From assembly GCA_016745215.1 (NCBI GenBank), contig CP050890.1:2170001-2234000 (forward strand): a stretch of DNA of 64,000 nucleotides, read 5' to 3'. Source of the stretch: Thiohalocapsa sp. PB-PSB1 (lineage in GTDB: Bacteria > Pseudomonadota > Gammaproteobacteria > Chromatiales > Chromatiaceae). Made by a program: the position numbers and the translations under genes. Every line of letters begins with the position of its first letter. Positions within the stretch are counted from its first letter, which is position 1. Below are positions 35,793 to 44,158 of this stretch, in pieces. The notes under the pieces are model-generated. The model saw only the letters and a list, made by a program, of their open reading frames with translations, was not told the origin of the DNA and did no database searches.

Positions 35793-37105
35793 CGCCAACC
35801 CCGTCGGTGCAGATCGGAGAGTGGACCACGATCACTCCGGATAGCCCGGTCGTCGGTTCGGTGCTGCGCGGCGCTGTGTTGTCGGCTGCGGACCGCGAAC
35901 TGCTCGCTGAGCTGGAGGGGCGGGTGAGCCTGCGCATCACCGAGCTTCGAACCGGCCTCGCCATTTCGGTGGGACCACATATTGGTACCCTGAACCTCAG
36001 TTGTCTCCGGCTCGTGGTAATGCCAAAGATCCGCATCGACAACCTGATGCGGATGGTCGCCTACGCGTTCGAGCTGTCGGATTTGGTGGTGACCGAGACG
36101 AGGAGCACCTATGCAACGGCAGAGCATGGGCTCATTGATCTACTCGGCCTATCCTTGCTGCGTTCGGTCGAGCGCCTTGCGCGCGGCGGGCTGTTGCCCG
36201 ACTACCAGTCGCGCAGCGAGGACCTGGCGACACCAGGTGGGCGCCTGGATATGCGCCATATCTCGACGCATCCGAGACAGGCCACCTTGCACTGCCGTTA
36301 CGATGACCTGACGGTTGATCATGCGCTGAACCAGACCCTCGCCGCGGGTCTGCGGCTTGCGGCCGCCATGATGCAATCCGCCGACCTGCGTCTCGATCTT
36401 GCGCGAGCGGCGGATCGGTTTTTTGGCGATCTGACACGCATCAGGCTTGATGCACAACAGTTGCAGGCGCTGGTCGACGGGCTCGATCGCCGCTCCAGCC
36501 ACTATCGGACGGCGCTGACGCTCATCGCGCTCATTCAGCATGGCGCCCGCCTCAGCGAGCACGCCGAGGCCGGTGCAATGCCACTGTCGAGCTTCATGCT
36601 CGACATGAACATGCTCTTTGAGCGCTTTCTAGGCCGCTACCTGAGGGAGAACGGCCCTGACGACGTGCAGGTCAGTTCACAGGAAGTGCGCTCCGATGTC
36701 TTCAGCTATCTGGAAAATGCGGCCGGCTGGAACCAACCAACCATCCGCCCGGACTTCGTCATTCGACGTTGGCGGACGGTGATCGCTATCGCTGATGCCA
36801 AATACAAGAATCGCCACGAGCATCCGCCAACATCGGCCGAACTCTATCAGCTCACGACCTATGGCTTGTCTTACTCCATGCCGGAACCGCATGAAGTCCT
36901 GCTCTTGCACCCCGTCGGCCCCGGTGATACGGGGTGTGCCGCGACCTTACTGTTTGCCCCTTCCGCCGCGGGAGAACAGGTCCGCATCCGGTTGGTTGGC
37001 GTGCCCTTGGACGGGCTATTGGACGGTACAGTCGAGCGTTGGTGGCCGCTGGATCGATGCGGAAACTCCGATGAGCCAGTTCGGGCGTCGTTTGTGCCGT
37101 TCTAG
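35789..37105 (+). CDS. mcrC: McrC-like restriction endonuclease subunit
   Basis: A 438-residue protein. An N-terminal beta-rich part binds McrB; the C-terminal PD-(D/E)xK nuclease has RPDFVIRRWRTVIAIADAKY (catalytic D...DxK). The conserved ARGGLLPDYQSRSEDLATPG and VDHALNQTLAAGL stretches are McrC features. It is the last gene of the operon. Beyond its stop at 37105 the sequence passes within 15 bases into a relic of the exonuclease gene. Confidence 0.9.
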   Translation: MTPTPSVQIGEWTTITPDSPVVGSVLRGAVLSAADRELLAELEGRVSLRITELRTGLAISVGPHIGTLNLSCLRLVVMPKIRIDNLMRMVAYAFELSDLVVTETRSTYATAEHGLIDLLGLSLLRSVERLARGGLLPDYQSRSEDLATPGGRLDMRHISTHPRQATLHCRYDDLTVDHALNQTLAAGLRLAAAMMQSADLRLDLARAADRFFGDLTRIRLDAQQLQALVDGLDRRSSHYRTALTLIALIQHGARLSEHAEAGAMPLSSFMLDMNMLFERFLGRYLRENGPDDVQVSSQEVRSDVFSYLENAAGWNQPTIRPDFVIRRWRTVIAIADAKYKNRHEHPPTSAELYQLTTYGLSYSMPEPHEVLLLHPVGPGDTGCAATLLFAPSAAGEQVRIRLVGVPLDGLLDGTVERWWPLDRCGNSDEPVRASFVPF

Positions 37106-37119
37106 GTAATGGACATCTC

Positions 37120-37169
37120 CGACGCGCAACGCATCAGCATCAGTCCCGCCGATGTGGCGTCTGCCCCGA
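37120..37169 (+). pseudogene. exonuclease relic, left part
   Basis: ACGCATCAGCATCAGTCCCG, then CCGATGTGGCGTCTGCCCCG (coding ISPADVASAP), matches codons of the exonuclease at 15760-15800 (ISPEDVASAP). It ends in the 9-bp target duplication of the adjacent element and continues at 38872. Confidence 0.75.
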
Positions 37170-38871
37170 GGGTGTAACCCGTCCTCCGCGCCGTCTCAGG
37201 CCGCCATAGGCAGATGGAATGAGGAGTCATTGGCGGCTCGGACAGGATAGAGTGCTTGTTGTTGCTGTTCGATATGGAACTTCATAAACGCCTCCCAATG
37301 GCCATGAATATGGATACAGCGTAACCCCAGCATCGCTTGTGCGCCTTGCATCACCCAACGCATTCCCGCGCCCTCCACGTGTCGACAAGCGCCCTCGATG
37401 ACCCCGGAGGCAACCGGGTAGCCGGTCGCCAAATAGTCCTGGTAGCGCATACGATGGGCATTTTTCTCCAAGTAGCCACACGCCTTGTCCACCGGCTTAC
37501 GCTGTGAATCGCTGAGTTGCTGGTGGGTCGCTTGCCGGCGAAATCCGCGCATGACGCCCTGCACTTGACCGCGCAGAATCCGCCCGATTCGCTCCTTAAC
37601 CAAGGGAATCTGTTGGTGTATCGGTTGCTGCGGCTACAAGGCTTGAACCGCCTTCCAGACGTAGGAGCTGGCATGGAGCAGGTCCAGAATTTCAATGAGA
37701 GAGCCATCGCGTTGTAGCTCTTCGCCCATCTCCCAGAGCGTTTCCTCGCCATCCATGATCAGAATCTGCAAATGCGTTCCACAAGGATTGCGTTGCCGAT
37801 ATTCGTCCGCCAACCAATGGCAAATCTCTTCCCGAGCCGGTTGTAGCGTATCCGCCTCATCGCGCTGCAGGCTGGCGCGAAGGTGTTTGCACAGCGGCTT
37901 GGGGCGAGGTTTGGCGGTCTGTTCCGGGCGCTTTCCATCTGGGGTTCGAAACAGCGACTCCAACACCTCCTCCGGGGTGCGGGGGTTGGGTTCAATGCTA
38001 TAGGCGGCCCCCAGAATGGCCATCTTTTGCTTGCCACTGTGGCTCTTTGGCGGTTTGCTCTCCATACACGCCGGTTTGTAGGTATCCTGATCATTGGGCT
38101 CATCGACCGCCTTCTCTTCGGCGCTTTTGCGCATCACCACCCCTTTACCATCGGCCGTGCCGACGACAAGCCGGGCACCTTGCGCCGGTTCTACTTCCAC
38201 TTGGTTGTCCCAGTAGGACTCTACCGATTGCCCCAGACTTCGGTTCGTGCGTTCCAGACTCTGCACCGAGACCGACAACCCCAGAATGCGCTGCAGAATC
38301 TTGTTAACCTCCGTGTAGGGAATCTCCGCCGCTAAGGACTGATCCCAATCCTGCAACAGGTAGGAAAACTTGCTCTCGGGCAACTGCAGTCGTACATCCA
38401 GCGGAATAGACTCCAGCTTCTGGCCTTCGCGGCTCCCATAGACATAGCGCTCCAACTCATAGGCACCGAACACCGACTGATAGGCCCGCGCATGCGGTTG
38501 CGGGAGCCGTTTTACCACCGCTCCATCTGATCACTCTACCCGCTCTCCCTCGTCACACGCCCCATGGAGCGCAAACAAGTACCCCAAGGCTTGGTAGCCC
38601 ATCTCCAGCAGCTTCTGGAATAGCCCTTTTTCCACCACATGAGCAGCCGTGCCCTCCCTATAGGCCAACTCCACCAGCCCGACAAGTTCATAGGGCTTGA
38701 TCTACGATCTCTTGGCCTTTGATGTCCAGTGCGCTTTCATTCATGCTGTTCATTGGTAGACTCCTCCGACTTGGGGACTTAAGTCCCTGGGGTGTTTAGT
38801 TAACGGCGGAGTCTACCTCAATTTTAACACCAGCAAATGGCCTCATCGCGCGCGGGAGGCGGGTTGCACCC
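37170..38871 (-). mobile_element. ISKra4-family insertion sequence
   Basis: A 1702-bp element with inverted ends GGGTGTAACCCGTCCTCCGC and GGGTGCAACCCGCCTCCCGC, flanked by the 9-bp duplication CTGCCCCGA at 37161-37169 and 38872-38880. Excising it and one duplication restores the exonuclease relic reading DVASAPILSDL. The transposase inside is broken, so it cannot move by itself. Confidence 0.9.
37196..38753 (-). pseudogene. ISKra4-family transposase with frameshift and two nonsense codons
   Basis: Read leftward from ATG 38753, the frame (MNSMNESALDIKGQEIVDQ) breaks near 38695. It then continues in another frame as KPYELVGLVELAYREGTAAH, meets TGA at about 38536, resumes with VVKRLPQPHARAYQSVFGAY and meets an in-frame TAG at 37634-37636 (after VWKAVQAL). 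Its tail is LVKERIGRILRGQ to YPVASGVIEGACRHVEGAGM. The TADGKGVVMR and ILIMDGEETLWE segments are the catalytic regions. Three separate lesions indicate an old inactive copy. Confidence 0.85.
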
Positions 38872-38966
38872 CTGCCCCGATCCTGTCCGACCTCTGAGCC
38901 CAGATCGTCGAGGCCGTCACCGGTACCCGGGCCATGATCTGCAACGCCTGTTTCGATAGCGTGTTC
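38872..38966 (+). pseudogene. exonuclease relic, right part
   Basis: After the target duplication the frame reads ILSDL, then TGA, then AQIVEAVTGTRAMICNACFD and SVFL, and is cut by the tandem array at 38967. It corresponds to the middle of the exonuclease (codons about 65-95). With 37120-37169 it is a third, clearly older exonuclease copy. Confidence 0.8.
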
Positions 38967-39440
38967 CTTTTGGGAGCGCCGGCTTTCCAGCCGGCCTACT
39001 GGGAGCGCCGGCTTTCCAGCCGGCTACTGGGAGCGCCGGCTTTCCAGCCGGCCTACTGGGAGCGCCGGCTTTTCAGCCGGCCTACTGGGAGCGCCGGCTT
39101 TTCAGCCGGCCTACTGGGAGCGCCGGCTTTTCAGCCGGCCTACTGGGAGCGCCGGCTTTCCAGCCGGCCTACTGGGAGCGCCGGCTTTCCAGCCGGCCTC
39201 GCCTGATGCGGGCTCGATGCCCGCATCAGGCGATCTTGCGGTCGGCACCACTTGGCGCGTCCTCTCCCGCATGTTCATCTCGGATGGAAGTGGCCCAGGT
39301 TTGAAGAGTTTCGCCATATCCTACGTCTTTGGCACGGCATTGAGCCGTGCCAAAGCCGAGCCGGCTAGAAAGCCGGCGCTCCCAGTGCGCCGTGCCAAAG
39401 CCGAGCCGGCTAGAAAGCCGGCGCTCCCAGTGCGCCGTGC
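38967..39440. repeat. GC-rich tandem array and hairpin module, copy C
   Basis: Eight units of CTACTGGGAGCGCCGGC plus TTTYCAGCCGGC, the hairpin GCCTGATGCGGGC / GCCCGCATCAGGC at 39201-39231, the ~90-base conserved spacer (nearly identical to copy B), the TTTGGCACGGC palindrome and two inverted 46-bp units. The minus-strand frame MAKLFKPGPLPSEMNMRERT starts at 39317. The array cuts one exonuclease relic on its left and begins another on its right. Confidence 0.88.
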
Positions 39441-39446
39441 CAAAGA

Positions 39447-39956
39447 CAAACCGTCTACCTCGACCTGGAAACCACGGGCCTACATCCATCTGAAGACGAG
39501 ATCGTCGAGATCGGCATCCTCGACGACCAGGGTCAGCCCCTGCTGGACACCCTGGTGCGGCCGATCCGGCATACCAGCTGGCCCGAAGCAGAATACATCA
39601 ACGGCATCAGCCCCGAAGATGTGGCTTCAGCGCCAGTCCTATCCGATCTCCGATCCCAGATCATCGAGGCCGTCACCGGCACACGGGTCGTGATCTACAA
39701 CGCCGCTTTCGACAGCGCGTTCCTTGCCTCGGAGTTACGGACTGCCGCGGAGATCGAATGCGCGATGCTGGCGTTCGCCGAGGTCTATGGCGAGTGGAAC
39801 CCCTACTACGAAGACTGGCGTTGGCAACGACTTTACGTCGCCGCCGCTCACGTTGGCTTCGAATGGCCCGGCTCCAGTCATCGTGCGATCCACGACTGTG
39901 CAGCCACGAGAGCAGTCTGGCGGTACATCAGTAATCGACGCCCGCGTGCGGGATAG
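39447..39956 (+). pseudogene. DEDDh 3'-5' exonuclease without its start codon, copy 2
   Basis: Nearly identical to 15609-16118 (a handful of changes such as H-to-Y in EWNPYYEDW). It has the same DLETTGL, YNAAFDSAFL and HRAIHDCAATRAV motifs and the same lack of any start codon between TAG in the array and motif I. Both copies keep an open frame of 169 codons, so they either duplicated recently or are translated from an unusual start. Confidence 0.75.
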
Positions 39957-40117
39957 TCTGATTGAACAGCAGAACAACCATCGGGCCGTACGTCCTGAGG
40001 ATCTCGCGTGGCTGCCCGACCTGACTGGCGCTGCATGCGATATGCGCCCAGCCGATCCGCCGCGCACACGAAAACCCCGGTTACCCCTCGGACGTATCGA
40101 AGTACAGCAAGAGACCA

Positions 40118-40255
40118 ATGATGATGGTAAATGACCAGCAACGGAAACCGTTGTCGCCTATTGCCGTAGCCTATCTGTTGAGCGATAAGTTAGTGCCGCG
40201 CGAGCTGTATGACCAGGTGAAGGAACGACTAGGCAAATCGAGGTTGCCAGCCTAA
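40118..40255 (+). CDS. conserved 45-residue protein, copy 2
   Basis: Same triple ATG start and sequence as 16280-16417 except Leu for Val in AYLLSDK. It again lies between the exonuclease and the convergent TPR gene. Confidence 0.5.
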   Translation: MMMVNDQQRKPLSPIAVAYLLSDKLVPRELYDQVKERLGKSRLPA

Positions 40256-40288
40256 CCTTTCGCCCTGACGTGCTCCCAGGTGCTTCAC

Positions 40289-42379
40289 TCAATCGGCCCC
40301 TGGTGACATTGCAGGAGTGTTCCGTGCCGGCGTTGCGGTCGAAATCGCCTCGACCCGCGCACGGATAGCAGGCAACCCCGCCCGATCCGATGGGCTGATG
40401 TGCATTCCTGCCTGATCGAGAGCATCGAAGATTGCCAGCATGGCGCTCCAATGCTGGGCCAGAGCGCGTTGATCGCCGCGGGCATCGGCGACGGTTCCGA
40501 GTTTGTAATGGGATACAGCCAGATCCCGCTGCCACCCGGCATTGCCGGGCTCATCAGCAGCCTGGCGCACCATGATAGCCAGCGAGCCCTCGTAGTCCTG
40601 CTGCGCCCCATCCAGATCACCGCGGGCGACTTTGACATCGCCGAGCTTATTCAGGCTCACCGACAGATCCCGCTGCCACCCGGCATTGCCGGGCTCATCA
40701 GCAGCCAGGCGCTCAAGGATGGCGTGCGTACCCTCGTAGTCCTGCTGCGCCCCATCCAGATCACCGCGGGCGACTTTGACATCACCGAGCTTGTTCAGGC
40801 CCACCGACAGATCCCGCTGCCACCCGGCATTGCCGGGCTCATCAGCAGCCAGGCGCTCGAGGATAGCCAGCGAGCCCTCGTAATCCTGCTGCGCCCCATC
40901 CAGATCACCGCGGGCAACTTTGACATCGCCGAGCTTGATCAAGCTCACCGACAGCTCCCGCTGCCACCCGGCATTGCCGGGCTCATCAGCAGCCAGGCGC
41001 TCACGGATAGCCAGCGAGCCCTCGTAGTCCTGCTGCGCCCCATCCAGATCACCGCGAGCGACTTTGACATCGCCGAGCTTCTCCAGGCTCACCGACAGAT
41101 CCCGCTGCCACCCGGCATTGCCGGGCTCATCAGCAGCCAGGCGCTCGCGGATAGCCAGCGAGCCCTCGTAGTCCTGCTGCGCCCCATCCAGATCACCGCG
41201 GGCGACTTTGACATCACCGAGCTTATTCAGGCTCACCGACAGATCCCGCTGCCACCCGGCATTGCCGGGCTCATCAGCAGCCAGGCGCTTAGCGATAGCC
41301 AGTGAGCCCTCGTAGTCCTGCTGCGCCCCATCCAGATCACCGCGGGCGACTTTGACATCGCCGATGCGATCAAAACAAAGCCCAAGATTGCCCTGCCAAC
41401 GCGGCTCCTCGGGTTGGAGCGCGATCAATGTCTCCACGCGCTGACGGGCCAGGGCAAAGTCCCGCTCGGCCGCATCAAGGGTGCCGCGGATCATCGCAAG
41501 ATCGCCCTGATCGATCAGGAAACCCCAGTGGGCATCAAGGGCCTCGGGCCAGTCCGGCGCAAGCTCGACGATCTGGGCATAGAGACCGCGCGCTTGCTCA
41601 GCCTCGCCCTCGGAGGCATAGAGTCCGGCACTGGCGAGCAGCGGCTCCAGCTTGGCGAGGTTGGCGGCGCGGTCCGCAAGAAAGCGCGCGACGATGTCCT
41701 CGCGCTGGGTCTCGATGTAATCGAGGGCCTGGGACGGACCTTGCTCTTGCAGGATGCGGGTGAGCTTGCTGGCGATCGTATCGGCATCGGCACCGCTGGC
41801 AATGCGCTGAAACTCCTCGGCCAGCGCATGAATGCGCTGGAGCTGCGCATCGCGCTGTTTCAGGGCCGCCTCGAGCTGGCGCTCGCGCTCCTGCCAATCG
41901 CCGACAATCGCCTCGGCGGCTTCCTTCTGGCGCCGATAGGTTGCCTCGACCGATTCCACGAGCTGAACGCGGATCTCAGGAATACTGATGGCGCTGTCGC
42001 CGAGCTTGCCTTCGACATAGGCGACGATGGTCACTACGGCGGAAACCAGGGCGAGAAAATAGACGAATTTAGCCCAGCCCGAGCTGAGCCAGGAGCGCCA
42101 ATCGCGGCGGGAGGCCGTGGGCTCCGGCTCTGCTGGCGCCTCATCGGGATCCGATGGCTCCGGCTCGTCAGGAATGACATCGGAGGGCGGCCGCTCGGGA
42201 TCGGCAGATGTTTCATCGCTGCACGCCTGTGGGGCGGACTCGAGATGTTCAGCAAGTGACTGCGGCTCCTCCGGCAGCGGCTTCGATGCGCCGTCATCAT
42301 CGCCGATGAAAACCGATGGCTCCGCGGGCTTCGCTGCCGATTCTTGATCTTCGGTTTGTCCTTTATGGATGTCGATCAT
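40289..42379 (-). CDS. membrane-anchored TPR repeat protein, short copy
   Basis: A 696-residue protein. The N-terminal acidic region, membrane segment (FVYFLALVSAVVTIVAYVE) and coiled coil are almost the same as in the 888-residue copy. Only five full 48-residue units are present, so the length difference of 192 residues equals exactly four units. Individual units differ at positions 20, 39 and 45-47. The C-terminal diverged unit (KLGTVADARGDQRALAQHWS) and tail are conserved. Intact frame; function unknown. Confidence 0.85.
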   Translation of the reverse strand: MIDIHKGQTEDQESAAKPAEPSVFIGDDDGASKPLPEEPQSLAEHLESAPQACSDETSADPERPPSDVIPDEPEPSDPDEAPAEPEPTASRRDWRSWLSSGWAKFVYFLALVSAVVTIVAYVEGKLGDSAISIPEIRVQLVESVEATYRRQKEAAEAIVGDWQERERQLEAALKQRDAQLQRIHALAEEFQRIASGADADTIASKLTRILQEQGPSQALDYIETQREDIVARFLADRAANLAKLEPLLASAGLYASEGEAEQARGLYAQIVELAPDWPEALDAHWGFLIDQGDLAMIRGTLDAAERDFALARQRVETLIALQPEEPRWQGNLGLCFDRIGDVKVARGDLDGAQQDYEGSLAIAKRLAADEPGNAGWQRDLSVSLNKLGDVKVARGDLDGAQQDYEGSLAIRERLAADEPGNAGWQRDLSVSLEKLGDVKVARGDLDGAQQDYEGSLAIRERLAADEPGNAGWQRELSVSLIKLGDVKVARGDLDGAQQDYEGSLAILERLAADEPGNAGWQRDLSVGLNKLGDVKVARGDLDGAQQDYEGTHAILERLAADEPGNAGWQRDLSVSLNKLGDVKVARGDLDGAQQDYEGSLAIMVRQAADEPGNAGWQRDLAVSHYKLGTVADARGDQRALAQHWSAMLAIFDALDQAGMHISPSDRAGLPAIRARVEAISTATPARNTPAMSPGAD

Positions 42380-42516
42380 CTCGTATGCCTTCGGTGGCGT
42401 GTTTGCCGGTGGGTGCGTTCTCCAAATACTACCGCTTATTTCGTTTGGCTGTGTATCCGAAACGACCCGGCACAGGCTGATTTCCGGCCTGCAGGCGTCG
42501 TAAAAAAAGCCCGCGC

Positions 42517-43172
42517 AGGTTGGGATGAGGAACGAATCCCAACACAGTCATTCGATGTACGTCTCTCTGTGCTTCGTTCCACCACCCAACCACCACGAAC
42601 ACAAAACGGCATTGCAGGACATGCGTTATCGTCGGGCTCCGATCAAAGGCGCAACCTATTTCTTCATGGTTGACCTGGCGGAACGGTGGAGTCGCCTGCT
42701 GGTGGACCGGGTCGATGAGCTGCGGCAGGTCGTGCGTGATGTTCGCCAGATGCATCCGTTCGAGATCGTCGCTTGGGTCCTGTTGCCGGAGCATCTGCAT
42801 GCGGTGTGGGCGCTTCAAGAAAGCGACAGCGATGATCCGATGCGTTGGCGCCTGATCGAAGCGAATTTCTCGCATCGGGTACCCAGCGGCGAGCGGATTC
42901 GCGAAAGCTGACGCAAGAAGGGCGAGCGGGGCATCTGGCAAAGGCGATGTTGGGAGCATCTGATCCGGGATGATTTGGATCGACAGCGGCATGTCGACTC
43001 TGTGCATGACAATCCGCTCGAGCAGGGTGATGTCCAACGCGCCATCGATTGGAGGTTTTCATCCTTTCACCGGGATCTTCAGCATGGGTGACGGCCGAAT
43101 GGGGCTGTGTGGATGAGGTCGCAGGAGACTTTGGGGAATGGCGGTGACGTTGGGATTCGTTCCTCATCCCAA
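42517..43172. mobile_element. RAYT element flanked by REP-type palindromes
   Basis: GGTTGGGATGAGGAACGAATCCCAAC at the left is mirrored by GTTGGGATTCGTTCC plus TCATCCCAA at the right (43149-43172). Each arm is itself a small hairpin (TTGGGAT / ATCCCAA). The enclosed gene is a degenerate RAYT. The element interrupts the upstream region of the short TPR copy relative to the long copy. Confidence 0.75.
42621..43091 (+). pseudogene. REP-associated tyrosine transposase (RAYT), inactivated
   Basis: MRYRRAPIKGATYFFMVDLA, then VAWVLLPEHLHAVWALQE with the HUH pair (H-L-H). The frame meets TGA at 42909 after RESGERIRES-like codons, then continues RKKGERGIWQRRCWEHLIRD and RHVDSVHDNPLEQGDV. In active relatives the last motif is DYIHxNPV, so the catalytic Tyr is Ser here. 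Nonsense codon and lost Tyr together show it is dead. Confidence 0.8.
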
Positions 43173-43337
43173 TCTTGTATATTCTTTTTCGTAAGGAGTT
43201 GACAGGGAGGAAGATAAATGGATTTTATGAAGAGTACCTGGGGAAGCCGTCCCAACCTACGGGCTGAATTAGGTGGGGGGATGTGGCGAGTCGTTTCGGA
43301 TGTATGATTGACTGATGCGGGTGGTGAGCCGGCATTA

Positions 43338-43640
43338 GGCGATGCCGGCTGGGAAGCTGGCGTTCCCGGTGGGCCGGCTGGAAAGCCGGCGTTCCCAGTG
43401 CCGGCTGGAAAGCCGGCGCTCCCGGTGAAAGCCGGCGCTCCCGGTGAAAGCTGGCGCTCCCGGTGAAAGCTGGCGCTCCCGGTGAAAGCTGGCGCTCCCG
43501 GTGAAAGCTGGCGCTCCCGGTGAAAGCTGGCGCTCCCGGTGAAAGCTGGCGCTCCCGGTGAAAGCTGGCGCTCCCGGTGAAAGCTGGCGCTCCCAGTGAA
43601 AGCCGGCGCTCCCAAGGAAAGCTGGCGCTCCCAAGGAAAG
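43338..43640. repeat. tandem array of 19-bp GGTGAAAGCTGGCGCTCCC units
   Basis: It starts with GCCGGCTGGGAAGCTGGCG and two GCCGGCTGGAAAGCCGGCG units, then about ten head-to-tail 19-bp copies of GGTGAAAGCTGGCGCTCCC, ending in variant AAGGAAAGCTGGCGCTCCC units. It is related to the other arrays in inverse sense but with a shorter period. No spacers, so not CRISPR. 43641-43731 has no gene. Confidence 0.9.
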
Positions 43641-43731
43641 CTGGCGCTTTCAGGGCTGGCTGGGGTGGCGCTGGGCGGGTTGTGCCCTTCGGCGAAGGGT
43701 AGAGGAGGCCTGTTGTGCGTTGCTATGTCCG

Positions 43732-44154
43732 TCAATCATTGTCATGCACCGAGCCGCGCAATTGTTTGGTCCGGGCGCGCTGTTTTTTTTCATTGACGCG
43801 ACGCGCCTTGGCCGCTCGCGAGGGGCGGGTGGGACGGCGTGTCTTTGGGGTGTGGCTGGCCTGGCGGATCAGCGCGGTCAATCGCTCCAGTGCATCGGCA
43901 CGATTGCGTTCGCGGGTGCGGTGTCGGTGTGCATGGATGGTCAGTACGCCGTCTTTGCCTACTCGGCGGCCAGCCAGCTCGAGCAAGCGGCTGCGCACCG
44001 GCGGCGGTAGGGATGCGCTGCCGCGCACATCGAAGCTGAGCTGCACCGCGGTGGCAACTTTGTTGACGTTTTGTCCTCCGGGACCTGGGGCGCGCACGAA
44101 GCGTTCACGCAGTTCGTCTTCGTCGAGCTGAATGCTTGGGGTGATCTGAATCAT
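43732..44154 (-). CDS. arfB: alternative ribosome-rescue factor / peptidyl-tRNA hydrolase ArfB
   Basis: A 140-residue class I release-factor-like protein with the catalytic VRAPGPGGQNVNKVATAVQL (GGQ) and a basic C-terminal tail (PTRPSRAAKARRVNEKKQRA) that probes the empty mRNA channel. It hydrolyses peptidyl-tRNA on stalled ribosomes. The start at 44154 gives the usual short N-terminus (MIQITPSIQLDEDELRERF). It lies five bases after the HAD gene and is probably co-transcribed. Confidence 0.92.
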   Translation of the reverse strand: MIQITPSIQLDEDELRERFVRAPGPGGQNVNKVATAVQLSFDVRGSASLPPPVRSRLLELAGRRVGKDGVLTIHAHRHRTRERNRADALERLTALIRQASHTPKTRRPTRPSRAAKARRVNEKKQRARTKQLRGSVHDND

Positions 44155-44158
44155 CGCG

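Noticed and set aside
34107..35798. A 563-codon minus-strand frame opposite mcrB
   Set aside because: It is a shadow of the AAA+ domain; no family motif on that strand.
42525..42911. A complete small gene of 128 codons
   Set aside because: The transposase homology continues past the TGA at 42909 to 43091 in the same frame, so this is a broken RAYT.
43338..43640. CRISPR-like array
   Set aside because: The 19-bp units are head to tail with no spacers and no cas genes are nearby.
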